Shown piece after piece: positions 13,701 through 25,989 of a stretch of DNA of 64,000 nt; position 1 is the stretch's first letter, and every line of letters starts with the position of its first letter. The position numbers were made by a program, and so were the translations under genes. This stretch comes from Tetrahymena elliotti 4EA (lineage: Eukaryota > Ciliophora > Oligohymenophorea > Hymenostomatida > Tetrahymenidae). The notes under the pieces were generated by a model. The model saw only the letters and a program-made list of their open reading frames with translations. It was not told the DNA's origin and ran no database searches. The stretch spans positions 527,441-591,440 of the forward strand of contig JH720331.1 in the NCBI GenBank assembly GCA_000231825.2, read 5' to 3'.

Positions 13701-16700
13701 AAATGACTAATTTTCCACATATAAAAGATATCCTCCTTGTTGAAATGATAGCTAGATCAATTAAAAAAATATATCGTTTATCGATGTCCAAATAAATTGA
13801 ATAATTCTAAAAAGAAAATGAAAATATTTTTGAGTTAGATAACAATGGAAAACCAAGACAAGAAGATACTGAAGAAATGTTAGAAGAGATCAACATGATT
13901 AATATCTAACCTTTTATGTTAAAGTTTGAACCTTAAGTTGTTAAAGCTACTATTGATTTCTTAAATCTTGTCTTTGGCTATAATCCAGCTTTTACTTTAG
14001 AAAAGCAAAAAGATCTCTCAAGCTAAAAGATTGATGACAAAGAAGTCATAAAATCTGAAGAGTGCAAACAGTTTTGGAATTAATGGATAGCACCTTAAGT
14101 AAATTTTTTTATTTTTTGAAATCATTTTTGACCTTTTTAATCATTGACAGACTGACAATTCTTACATTTTTATTTGACAAAATTTTTGTAGGATTTTTAT
14201 TAGGTTTATTATTTTAAATATTTTTTATTAATCTTATAGGTTTTAGCAGATTTTAGTCTTGATATTGGAAAGTTTCCTTAAAATATCCCTACAGCAAAAG
14301 GAAGCTTGCTAAATGCTGTCCTCTATCACTTAAGAATAGGATTTTAGTATGACTTTTAAACAATTTAACTGTTTTAATAAACGGAACCATTTTAGAAAGC
14401 AAAATTAAATCTAAACTGCCATTCAAAATTTTATGATTATCCTTCACTCCCAGTATAATAATTGGCCTAAAAATGGAAGATATATTAGGGCAACAATCAT
14501 AGTTTAACTTAATCTTCACTGCAACTAAATTTAAAAATTGAAGAACTCCTTAAAGATAGGGGTAATCCTCCTCATATTACTTCAAATGAATTCATGATCT
14601 TTACAGACTTGATGGAAAACTCATTTAAAATGGTAATAATTTAAAATAAGCAATACTTAAAACTAATCTAATATATTTTTAAATTAAGGTAAACCTATTT
14701 TCACGTTAGAGACCAGAGTATTATTTGGCTGTGTAGCATTGCTTAACACAAGCCATTATATTTGGTGATAACGCTAAAGAAGTTGGTAGTAGTGGTACTA
14801 TAGGATATTCAAAATTTTATATATTAATGATGAAAATTTGTTAAAATAGAATAAACTTTTATGAAAAATAAAAAAAATCTATTGAAAAAGAGATGAAAAG
14901 CATTCTAAAAAAGAGTAAAAGTACTAAATTAAGTTTAGAAGAACTTATTAGTGAATGGAAAGGAATAGAAGGAAAAAAAGAGCAGGCTTGCCTGATAGAA
15001 GACCTTAATAAAGAATTATAAAAAATAAAAATGGAAATTTAAAAATTAACACCTGAAGCTGTAGATTATTTTGAAAAAGCTCAGCAAATTCTCTAATTTA
15101 ATTTTGGAGAATATCACTTTTTATTTGCAAGTTTATATTGCTGTTGCAAAGATATTTAAAAATCAAGAGACCCAGTTTAAAAAAATTTACTTCTTAGTGC
15201 TTTGACATGTTGCACACGTATTTTAGGAAATAATCATATTTAAACGGCAGAAGTATGCTAAGATTTGTCAGAGTTCATTTATAAATCCAGTGATAAAAAG
15301 TTGGAATCTTTAAATTACTATGAAAAAGCCTTGTTAATTTATGAATCAGCATATGGAAGTTAGTCTTATAAAGTAGCTATTATGTGTTATTAGTTGGGAA
15401 AAAGATACTTTAAGCTTGGTAAATCATCTTTTCAGATTTTCAGAATCAATTAAATAATTTGAAAATAATAGGACATTATCAAAAAGTCATAGAATACTGC
15501 TAACGCTCTTATTCCTTTTTTTAGACTGATGAGCTTGTTTACTATTCTTCTTGTGTGGAGAATTGTATTTTATTGTGCCAAGCTACTGATTTGCTTCGAT
15601 TGAATGATAAAGTAACATTATTCGTTGAAAATAATTTTTAAATCATAAATTGAATTAATTAGCAAATATTCTATCTACAAAAAATTTGGGATATTCTGTG
15701 CAAGTACTCAAATGAAGAAACAGAAGATGTTATTGATAAATTAGCTTTTGTTATTTAATAAGTTCTCAAAATTTTATTTTCCAAGCTCTCGTACAAGAAA
15801 AAGAATTTCTTTTTCAAATTTTTACTTGCTTTTAAATATCAAGATGAAGAAAAAACTTCATAAGCAAATTAAATAAAAATGTAATTAGAGTAAAATCAGC
15901 AACAATAATAAATCCAAAAGTAAACTAAGAAGGAAACTATTTTAAAAAAACCAAAATTTGTTTTAGTTTCAGAATAGGAATATTCTTAAATATAACATTT
16001 AAATCAAACAAAGTAGTATTTACAAAAAGAGGGATTTGTATTTAAATAGAATAAAACAGAAATATTATTTGATTATATCCCTAAATATTCAGTTAACAGT
16101 TTATAAATAGAAGATGCTGAAACTACTAAATAAGAAAGTAAAACAGATAAATAAGCAGATCTTAAAAAGAAAGTTGAATTTGAGAGTAAAAAAGAAGAAA
16201 GTTAATTTAGAACGGGTTTGATTGAAAAACACAATAAGGAAGAAAAGAAAGAAGAGTATTTAGTTGTGGCCAAATCTATTATAAAAAGATGTAGGGAACA
16301 TCAATCAGTATTATAAGCAATTGAATGGTTGATTAATAGTTTTGTGGGAAAATATGACTTAATTAACTATAGATATAACTTCTTTTTAGATTTTGAAAAG
16401 AATATTAATGAAATTATTAATCCTCAAGAAAAGTATGAGTAAAATTTGAGAAAGTAATCCATCCTAATTTTATCATATTATTTACATCAATCAAAATTTA
16501 TTTTTTTAATTTATTAGATTGGGATTGTAAATTGATCAAAATGAAAACAAATATTAGAATCTAGACTAAACTCAAATAGATGAACTTTAAAAAATTAATT
16601 AATCAATTATATAAACAAGACCAAATAGAGATGAGCCATTTAGAATGTAAAATTTTACTATTTTATTTTTATAAAATTAACAGACAATATTTAAATAGAG

Positions 16701-16828
16701 CTCTTGTATTTTTCGATGAACTTATTATGCTATTTGGTGAAGAGTACTTTAATACTCTTCTAAATAAAACATATAGTGAATATGAATCTGATAATGAACC
16801 AGCAAATGAAATAAGTGAAGAGTAATGA
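10777..16828 (+). CDS. CLU / TIF31 family protein (clustered mitochondria homologue) with C-terminal TPRs
   Basis: Twelve exons: 10777-10945, 11011-11465, 11515-11792, 11861-12172, 12229-12562, 12619-13605, 13664-14098, 14240-14632, 14689-15418, 15472-15611, 15663-16453, 16518-16828; about 1777 aa. Every junction is GT-AG and restores frame. A Lys/Glu-rich coiled-coil segment sits at about residues 205-320. The CLU domain spans about 460-990: PLTCIVEYLGFRAICIAMPP, then HGINLRFMGCAYKM followed by LLVEMIARSIKKIY, matching the H-G-(I/V)-N-x-R-x-(L/M)-G...E-M-x-A-R signature. Downstream are TPR-like helices (YFEKAQQILQFNFGEYHFLF; SLNYYEKALLIYESAYGSQS). CLU proteins bind mRNAs of nuclear-encoded mitochondrial proteins and affect mitochondrial distribution. 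In the last exon one A too many in the A6 run at 16589-16594 breaks the frame; dropping it joins DELQK to LINQLYKQ. The GSKIP-like N-terminal domain is not evident. Confidence 0.82.
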
Positions 16829-17357
16829 AATTTCATAATTTTTATAAATATTAATTTAATTTATTGATAAGAAACAAATATTTATTTATATAATAATATA
16901 TAACTATATTAATTATTTATCATTTAGATTTCCTAATNNNNNNNNNNNNNNNNNNNNNNNNNNNNNNNNNNNNNNNNNNNNNNNNNNNNNNNNNNNNNNN
17001 NNNNNNNNNNNNNNNNNNNNNNNNNNNNNNNNNNNNNAAGCATTTCTAATATAAAATATATATAAATAATTAAATAAAGTAAGAAAAGAATTAATTTTTT
17101 AAATTAAATTTCTGATGAAATAATAATTAAATTATAAGAATAAGTTTTTGTATAGAAATTATTGTTTTTATTTTGGAGATAATTTTAAGATGAGATAGAA
17201 AATAATATTTTACAAAATAATATTAAATTATGTATGATAAGTGATTAATAATTTGAAAAATACATTTTTAATTATTTTTTAAAGCTTATTGAAAATAAAT
17301 TTTGGTTGGTTCGTTAATTCCATTGTTATTTTTAATTAATTAAAAGTACTAAATAAA
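16829..17357. other. Intergenic region containing an assembly gap
   Basis: The 3' ends of the CLU gene (+) and the zinc-finger gene (-) face each other here. The run of N at 16938-17037 is exactly 100, the usual placeholder for a scaffold gap of unknown length, so sequence or even a gene may be missing. The flanks are plain AT-rich DNA. Confidence 0.9.
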
Positions 17358-18692
17358 TCATAGAATTTGTAAAGTAATATCATATAAATGGAAGGCTAGG
17401 TACCAATTTTGCTTTTTATTTAAAATTGGCTTGCTTTTATCTATTTAAAAGAACATGTTCTTATGTTCATCATAAATGTTAAAAGTATATTGAGATAAAT
17501 TGATGTCTATCCAGAAAATATCATGAGCAGGTCTTACTATAGAGCCCTTTTACTTCATCAGAGATAGACTTGCTGTATTTTCATTCAAATCACTAACAAA
17601 ACTAATTTATCCTTCATGCATAAAACAAATTTCTCCTTAAATGCAATCTTCTTGCACTAACATAACACCAAATGTTGGAGATTCACCATTAGGTGAAATA
17701 GAAAAGTTCAAATAATATGATTTATCAAATTTAAGTGGCTTAGAAGATATAATAGCTTCATCAGAATTGTAAGACTTTATGATACTCTAATTGTTGAAAA
17801 ACTCTATTTATGAAGTAGGCTTATAATATGGAGCTACGCTAAAATTGAGATGATGATAAATAGAAGCATCTTAGTAGTATTGGTGTTGCTACTATATTTA
17901 CTGTTATAATTGCTAGTAGTATGGATAATTACCTTTTTTATCGCTTGCTAATTTTTAATCTCCATTATCTTTAACATGGTTATTACTGCTATTGCTGTTA
18001 TTATAGTTAATTTCTTTCTAAATGTTGTTTTTAAACTCGCTATTCTTAACTTTCTACTTATCATAATCACCAAATTTTTGAAGATTAGTGTTATCAATTA
18101 GCTGTAAAGTTGTCATAAGTAAATTATGTAGTGTACTAGTTTCTATACCTAGATAATTATTTGATTCTGCTAATCGTTCATTGTATTCTTTTTAAGCTAT
18201 TCTTTTTTCTTACAGCTCTTTCTTTAAAATATTTTAATTAACGTGATGATATTAGTTTTTAAATTCTATCATTTTTTATAATAATGATGACTTAAGAGAG
18301 CGGAATTTGTTAAGAACTTTCTCCTCAATTAAACTCAGAAACTCTTTGAGATCTTCTGGCTCAGATATAATATGTTCATTCTCTAAAGAGTCTATTGTTG
18401 TGTACATAATTGCATTACGATTTGAAACGCTTCCCTAATAGTAAAGATTATCATGAAAAGTACGATTATTGTTGTCATTTTAGCTAGAAATATCTGCTTG
18501 ATCGGTATATTATTCACCTTGTGTTTAATTTTAATGAATTGTTGATATTTCCATCCAATCGTTCCTATGATATAAATGCTTTCCCTCTTTTGTGCATAAA
18601 TCACAAAAAAAGCCATCCAATTTACAATCTTAATTACTACATAAATAAATTGCTTGCACTCCTTCATGCTTTGGGCAAGTTTTTTTAACCAT
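17358..18692 (-). CDS. B-box-type zinc-finger protein, Asn/Gln-rich
   Basis: Single exon, 444 aa, from ATG at 18692 to TGA at 17358. Residues 5-45 hold a complete B-box zinc-binding pattern: CPKH, then AIYLCSNQDC, then FFCDLC, then HLYH (C-x2-H, C-x4-C, C-x2-C, H-x2-H). The middle (about 115-200) is charged and helical, consistent with a coiled coil, then comes an Asn/Gln/Tyr-rich linker (YPYYQQLQQQIQQQHQYYQ). The C-terminal ~130 residues look like a beta-rich domain in which Phe/Tyr and Gly alternate (GVMLVQEDCIQGEICFMHEG). That resembles the B-box plus coiled coil plus beta-domain layout of TRIM-like proteins, but no RING is present upstream. The C-terminal domain is not one I can name. Function unknown; binding partners would be protein or ubiquitin-related by family analogy only. 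Confidence 0.85.
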
Positions 18693-20387
18693 TTGAAATA
18701 CTTTGCTATTAAATTTAAGTTTTTTGAAATTTATTAAGAAGAAACGCTTAATATTCTTCTACTCCTTCTACTATCTTTCTACTTTTGTGAGAAAAATTTT
18801 GAAAATTTGATTAAAATTAAAAAAGTTTTTATTAAAAAGTATTAATTTATTAACACATAATTTGTAAATTACTTTTATGAAATTTTACTCTAGATACTTA
18901 TGATAAAAAAATAAATTATCTCATATAAGATAGTTAAATTTCAATATCTGAGATCATTTTTAGTTTTCAGGAATTATTTTCACAAAAACATATTTTCAAT
19001 AAATTAAACAATAAATTTTTGTTAAAAAAAGAAAAGTATTGAATTTTTTTAGTATTTTCAAACTGTTTTTGTTTTCATTAAAATAATTGAATATTCTATT
19101 CTTAATACTAACCACTTTACTTTATAATTATGTTTATTATTTTCTAATAGATATAAAATAAATTGTTTATGATTTTAGAATAAATATTGTAAAGCATACT
19201 AATTCAAAATTTCGTAACAAACCTATCTTTATAATTGAAATTAATGTCAATTTTAAATAGCAAGATTAAAATTATTTTGGTATTTTAAAATTTTATTTTG
19301 TATTTTGTGATTTATAAATTATAATGGTTAGATTAATTTATTTTTCTATATTTTAAAGGCAAAAAATAATACTTTTCCACAATTAAAAATTATAATTTTT
19401 ATTTCTTTCTTCAAATAATTTATTTATTTTTGGGTCGATCTATTTTTTCATTCCTTCTAAAAAGCTGTAAAACTATTAACTTTACACATAAAGCTACTCA
19501 TTAATAGTTAAATATTTTAGTGAAACTAAATATGGTTTTAGTAAGAAAAAATAAAAAGAATAAATTAAATCAAAAAAATACAAAAAGTGATATTTTGAGT
19601 ATATTTAATATTTACTGAAATTATGAAAATTTGTATATTTGAATAACAAATAAAATGAACAAACCAAGATATTGGGTTTAGAAGCAAGAAAAATAAAATA
19701 TTTAACAAATTTTTTCAAAATTGAAAGTTTATTGTTTAAATTAAAATAGGGAGACATTTTATAATTAACGTCATGACTATAAATTGATCAGAAGCTTTCC
19801 ATTTTTTTTTCAAATATTTTATCGTGTTTTTTGGTTTTTCTTAAACACTTTTAAACAGCTTAAATTGATTATTTAGCTCTACTAAATATTTTTCTAATAG
19901 GATAATGAGAACTCATAATTATAATTTATTGATAAGACTTTGAGGTATTTTTTAAATGATTGACCATACTTAAATTATACATGTTTTTAAAAGTTTAATC
20001 AGTGATTTTAAATAAATCTGCACTATCAAAGAAGAAATACATCACTTTTGTTTGAGGGGAAAAAGTTATTCACGTATTATTCTTTTAGAAGTTAACATTT
20101 GAACTAATTAAGGTAGAAAAGGAAATTTTTGATCGAGTGTTCCTATTTATTTATTGATTTACTTACGATTTAAGATTATTTCTATGTTTAGAGTTCAATA
20201 ATTAATTAAATAAATAAATAGAATAGCAAATAATGCAGCTCTTATCAAATTACGTCTGAGGAGATATTTTTAATTTATATACTATCTAGGAGATTAAAAA
20301 CTAATTGTACTCAATAATAATTAATAAATCGAAATATCGAAAAAGGTTTTAAAAAAAAAGTAAATTATATAAAGCAAATAAAAATAA
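18693..20387. other. Long intergenic region between divergent genes
   Basis: 1695 bp. The zinc-finger gene (-) and the Schlafen-like gene (+) diverge from it, so both promoters should lie here. It is uniformly AT-rich with no ORF that has protein-like composition and no RNA gene I could recognise. Confidence 0.6.
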
Positions 20388-22554
20388 ATGAAAAGGACAT
20401 CATCAATAGATAATATTCTTGAAGAGAATATTTAGAAAGATGAATAAGAGCTGATTTATGCTCCAGAAGTTGATCCTGATGATCCAAAGAGTGGTCAAAC
20501 TTTCGAGATTTCCACTAATGTTAATGGAAGTGAAACAGAATAGCTTATAAAGGAATACAAGAGACTCAGTTCTTACATCCCAAAGCTTAACTATGACAAC
20601 TTGTAAGAAGTCGAAGACCTTCGTGTTGATTTAAGTATGCTTTAACACCGTATTGAATAAAGCATAGATTACTCTAAGAATAGTAAGGATATCAATGTTA
20701 AAAACAAGTAAAAGTATCTAGAAAAGCTATATCAAGAGATTAGTGAGAAGATTGATACTATGAAGAAGTAAACCTCCTCTGATGATGCTTACAGCAGTGG
20801 AGAAGAAGTTCCTGTTTAGAGTTTAAGAGAAATAGACATCAGTGATGAACCATCTAAACCCTCTTCATAAGGTAAAAACAAACCCTCAGTTTAGGTAGGT
20901 AGCCAAGAACCCATAACTCAACGTACATTCTTTGTTAAAGAAGAACGCTTAATTTAAGCAGAGGATAGATAAGTTGAGTTTAAGCATTACCGTTACCCCT
21001 TTTCAAAGGAATGTAAGGCCATCATTCTTAAAACAATAGTAAGTATGCTCAATACACATGGTGGTACTATTATGATTGGTATTAGAGATTAAGATTTAAG
21101 TGTTGTTGGTATAAACATTGATCAAAAGTAGAAAGATGAAATCATTCTCTAAGTAAATCAAATGGTTTAGAATATAAATCCTGCAATCAATGAAGAGATC
21201 CAAATCGACTACATTCCTATCAAATTTAAATGGGTAATTATTAATTTATTTAAGAATTTATTTTGAAAAAATTAAATTACTAAGTATCCACTTTTTATTC
21301 TACTTAAGGAAAAAGATATGGGTGATTTTTATTTAACAAATCAATAAAATTTAATAAACCATCTATCTGTCTATTTAAAAAATATTATTTCGGTTTTTAT
21401 TTTCAAAATTTTAATCTTATTCTTATTTATTATTAGGGAAAATGGGCATCAAAGACTTGGGTTTGCAGAATCTCTATTTCTTAAGGATAATTAGATCGCT
21501 TTTATTACATAGAAGACTCTAGTGTTCATTCATATGTGAGGTAATGCGTGTTTTTAGACTTTTTTAATTAACTAACGATTAGCTTTGATTTATTAAAAAT
21601 AGATATTAAGCTATGTGCAAGACAGTAAAGCTTAAAGAAATTATTAACTTCACTTATGAAAGAGCCAAATTCCCTCGTGAGAAATAAATTAAGATAGTTT
21701 ATTCAAAACCAGATCCTGAAGGAGTTAAGAATTGCAATATGGAATAAGATGCTATTGATAATTTATAGGAATTAGATTAGCAAAAGCTCTATGACAATAA
21801 GATCATCTTCACCGATATCTAAGATGGCTTCTATGAAAAGCTTAGAAACTTCTTAGATGAAAAACTTCAAGAAGAAGAACTTGATTATGTTATTATAGAT
21901 TAGAAAAAGCATGTAGTTTTGCAATTTGAAAACATAGATTCCACAAAGAGAGCTATAGAACTCTTTAATCTAGAAAAAGATCGTTTTGTGTATGAACTAA
22001 GACATCAATACAATTTCAAAAAGGTTCTTATGGGCGATATTGTAAAGAGTATTGTTGTTAAGAATGAATACACTTTTATAATTGATCATATTGATACTTC
22101 AAAGCGTGAGGCCTTCATCCTTTACTTATCAGATTGGTTAAAGGAGTAATAAATTAAGCATATCTGGTTGAATTTCAAATTATATCTTGCTCTCTATGTT
22201 CTTGAAACAGATAAGGTTTCAAAGTATCTTGTTGAAAAGAAGGATGAAATAGCAAAGCAATTCGGTTTCCACTAAAAAGTCTTCTTTGGATTCTGTCGTG
22301 ACTATATCATAATCAAAAACATTCAATCCAAGACTGAATTAAAGAAGAGACTTATAACCCTTCTTAAATACGTTCCTTACAAGGCTTTAGTTGAGAAAGA
22401 TGGAACCACTATACATGTTAAATGCAAAGATTTTTATGATTTGCTTATTGCTTTTGATAGAATAAAATCTGCTTACATGGGAGGCGAATTTTCTAAATTT
22501 ACAGACCACAGCAAGATTAAAGTATTTTTAGGATTTGATAGATATATTGAATGA
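20388..22554 (+). CDS. Schlafen AlbA_2 domain protein
   Basis: Three exons, 20388-21233, 21437-21540 and 21603-22554 (introns 203 and 62 bp), 633 aa. The N-terminal ~180 residues are acidic and helical with no domain recognised. The AlbA_2/Schlafen core begins near residue 194: VEFKHYRY (the conserved E-x-K entry), then AIILKTIVSMLNTHGGTIMI and GIRDQDLSVVGI, the strand-turn-strand with the Asn and Gly-Gly typical of this fold. The first intron cuts the domain after residue 282. The C-terminal half (about 320-633) has several alpha/beta segments (for example YVIIDQKKHVVLQFENIDST and FFGFCRDYIIIKNIQS) that look like repeated RNA-binding-like units, but this is only an impression. Schlafen AlbA domains bind or cut nucleic acid in other organisms; activity here is not shown. 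Codon use is relatively C-rich, suggesting good expression. Confidence 0.85.
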
Positions 22555-23440
22555 TGCTAAAAATACAAATAAGATATAGATCAACATTTTAACTTAATTT
22601 TGGATTAATCTCAGGTGTATTTAGACGTTGTATTGTATACTAAAATTTCGGAATTGCATTTATTAATCAAATTTTAATATTACATTCTTAGAATTCTTTT
22701 ATAGATTGATTGTCAATTATTTGTATTACAATATTTAATTTCCTTAAAATAAATAACTTATTCAATCACCACCACAAGAATTAAGATTACAAATTGTATT
22801 CTTATGTTCTGAAAAAGTATTAAAAAAAGATTAATTAAGTAATTAATACACTAAGCATTTTTTAGTTAAAAGCATCTAAGTAATTAGTATTATTATCGAA
22901 AGAAAATATTCTACTTTAAAATATATATATATATACATTACTTTCAGTTTAAAAAAATAATCATTTAATCTAAATTTTTACATAATTGCATTTAACTTAA
23001 CTTTTGATATGAGTAAAGTTAAGTTTTATTTTGCTTATGTAAATTTTTTTACATTAATTAAAAAATTATTAATATTTTTATCAAAATTTTGAGGGGGCAA
23101 TACAATTAATCATCTGACAGATGCATACTCACTCTTTAATTTTAATTTAAAATAGTGGTGAATAATTTTTTCAAATAAATTATTCAAGCCTCCTTATTAA
23201 AAACTTTTAAATTAGTGGTAATGATATTTGAAATTTTTTACTACTATTAAAAGTATTAATTAATATTCACATGAAAAGTTTAGTATAATTTATTTTATTT
23301 TTTGGGGAATAAATAATTTCATATTCAAATATTTAAGCTTATCAAAAAATAAATCAATAAATATAATAAGTAAAAATAATAATAACAATAGTAATAAAAT
23401 AATAAAAAGTATTTAAATATTTTCTGTCTTCAATAATAAA
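22555..23440. other. Intergenic, with a short AT dinucleotide run
   Basis: 886 bp AT-rich spacer. It contains a perfect (AT)n tract at 22921-22935. No ORF supported. Confidence 0.6.
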
Positions 23441-25768
23441 ATGAATGATGTATTTTCAAACAGATAAATAGGAAATGGTTTTACTTTTTTAAGAAAATTA
23501 GATGTTTTTGGAGTACCTATTTAGATTAACTTTAATTATGAAAATAGACATACAACCAAATTTGGAGGTCTTGTTTCTTTGACAATTTTTACTCTTTTGT
23601 TTATATTTTTAGTCAATTTATTACTATAAATATCAAACAAAAGCAATCCAATAGTTATTTCAGAGTAGCTGGTTGTTGATAACCCCTCCAGATATGATTT
23701 AAAAGATTAAAACTTCAACTTCGCAATAGGTCTTTTAGATGAAAATTATTCTCCTTTCTTTGATGAGAGTTACTATTCAATGAGAGCTAATTTTTTATAT
23801 AAAGAAAATTACACTTTGCCTAATGGAACAGTCTAATAATAATTTAAAAATAAAGAAATAGAACTAGTAAGATGTTCTATATCTTCCTTCTAAGTCTAAG
23901 GAACAGAGCATTTCTTTCTGAGTTAAGATTATAGTAATTTATATTGTATAAAAGATTTAAGCCAATACTACTTAGTAGGATAATTTGATTAACCTGACTT
24001 TTCTGTTATTTAGTACTTTATCTCTTTATGTAGTGGAAATAATTGTAAAAATGAAACTGAAATAAATAGAAAGCTATCAGTTAGCCAACTGCAAATATAC
24101 TACTCAAATTATGCTGTTAAGGTGTCAAATTTAACTTAACCATTTTAACCTGTGGGGTAAAGTTTATTTTGGCATACTAATTTAAATTAAGGATAAATTA
24201 TTGATATCACTTACATGAATACTCATGTTACAGATGATTTAGGCCTTATATCTAGTTCTTATGTGACAAAAACTAATTTACTTTATTCTGGTAATAGAGT
24301 TTTATATAGTTCATCCTCAAGTGATTATCTTTATTATGTGAGCATTTATATGGAGAAGAATCGTGAATAATAATTTCGTCGCTCTTATCTTAAATTAACA
24401 TAAGCAAGCTCTTAAGTAGGAGGAATCTATAATGTTCTTTTTTTAATTGGATGTATAGTTGCTCAACCTTATTCTTACCTAGAGCTTTAGAGAAAAATAG
24501 TAAACTCAACCTTTAATTTTTAAGGTGAGCACTTCTCTAAGGATAATTAAGGTGATAAACAGAAAAACAAAAAATCAGATAAAAAAGGAAAGAATAAAAA
24601 AAAAAATTTGGAAGTTGGCTAAACAGAATATGAAGGAAAAAATAGCAACAGATCAACAAATACTTAAATAAATATCTAACATTTTCAAGATGCTTTAAAA
24701 CTTAGAGAATAATCTTCTGCTGAGAAAGATTTTAAAGGAATTAATTCAAGTAGACCTGTCCTTGATAAAACAAAAGACTAAGAAGATTAAAAATAAGATA
24801 TGATTAGCTCTATTTACAATGAATTTAAAATAAAATCAATTGAATATTTTAAATATTATTTAAAATGCTTTAAATGCTTTAAAAGTGAAATCTAAACAAT
24901 ATTAAATTTTGGCACTACTAAAATATATGAGTTTACAGATATATGTTTCATAGTAAATAAGTTAATAGAAGTTGAAAAGCTAAAACATCTCCTTTTGAAT
25001 GACCAATAACTTAAATTATTTGAATACGTTCCTAAGCCTAAAATTACAAAACAGATCATTGATGATTACAATTAAGCCAAAGAAAATGAGAAAAAGCTGA
25101 AGGAGGCAATTAAATAAAAATAAATAGTCTAATTGGATATTTTAGAAAATAAGCAAGTCTAAGACTAAGAAGCTCAGCAGTTAAATATTCTTACTATTAT
25201 GAATAAAAGCTAATTAGATAAAGCTCGTGATGCCTAATAAGCTTTTAATTTAATTTATAAAAACTAAAAAAAGTTATCTAAGATAGATAAAAAATTAATT
25301 TTACTGTTAGATGAAAAACAATTACCTTTCTTTAACTAAAATTCATTTGAAAATTCTATTGTAGGAAAATATAATTCTTTAATGTAATTAAATTTTAATA
25401 TTTAGAACTAGGAATCATAAGATATTCAGTCAAAACAGAATAAAAATTATGAAAATACTCTCGATTAATCATAAATTAGAAAAAGTGTTTACTTTTTTGA
25501 ACAAAAGTAAAAAAATATAGATGTCATTGAAGAAATATAGAAAGAAGAATAAAATAATCAAGATTCAATACATTAATACAAACAGGAAGATAATTTAGCT
25601 TCCTCAATACAACTTGAGAATATTAGCATGAGCTGTTATTCTTATATTAATAATATTCCTCAATAGCTGTCTGTGATTGCAGCTTCTCCTGCGTTTTAAA
25701 TTAATGAAGAATTTAATTTCAAAGGTTAATAATCAAAAGATAATTAAGAGACTGAAAGAGAATAATGA
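23441..25768 (+). CDS. Two-span membrane protein, ciliate family, copy 1
   Basis: Single exon, 775 aa, ending Gln-TGA. The conserved N-terminus LDVFGVPIQINFNYENRHTT is followed by a transmembrane segment at about residues 42-62. A ~260-residue, probably lumenal or extracellular domain has several N-x-S/T sites and Cys (CSGNNC). A second membrane segment lies at about 326-346 (VGGIYNVLFLIGCIVAQP). The long C-terminal part (about 350-775) is charged, Lys/Gln-rich and presumably cytosolic. It holds a conserved block around FGTTKIYEFTDI and KLKHLLLNDQQLKLFEYVPK that recurs in the copy at 29973. The LD-F-(G/P) start, short N-terminal tail, big lumenal loop and final GG-containing span resemble the ERV41/ERV46-ERGIC layout, which is only a hypothesis. 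Function unknown. Confidence 0.85.
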
Positions 25769-25989
25769 ATTTCTATTTACTAAAAATTTGTAGATAAATT
25801 ATTTTGATTCTAAATTAGTAAATATTGCAAAAATAAAAAGAAATAAAGATTAGTAAATTTTTTCATTTATTGAGTATATCTATCAACTTTATTTATTGTT
25901 TCTGTTCTTTAAAAACAAAATACTTTAACTACTTTTATTCAATAAATTATTTATTTTTGATTTACTTAAATTAAGGCTTACATGTTTTT

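Noticed and set aside
16518..16600. Alternative reading of the CLU last exon as WDCKLIKMKTNIRIQ in frame with the downstream ORF
   Set aside because: It would need an intron in a different phase for which no good donor exists; the reading LGLQIDQNENKYQNL is protein-like and fits all three possible donors.
24570..24620. Poly-Lys/Asn stretch as a separate short gene or repeat element
   Set aside because: It lies inside the continuous frame of the two-span membrane protein and is its cytosolic tail.
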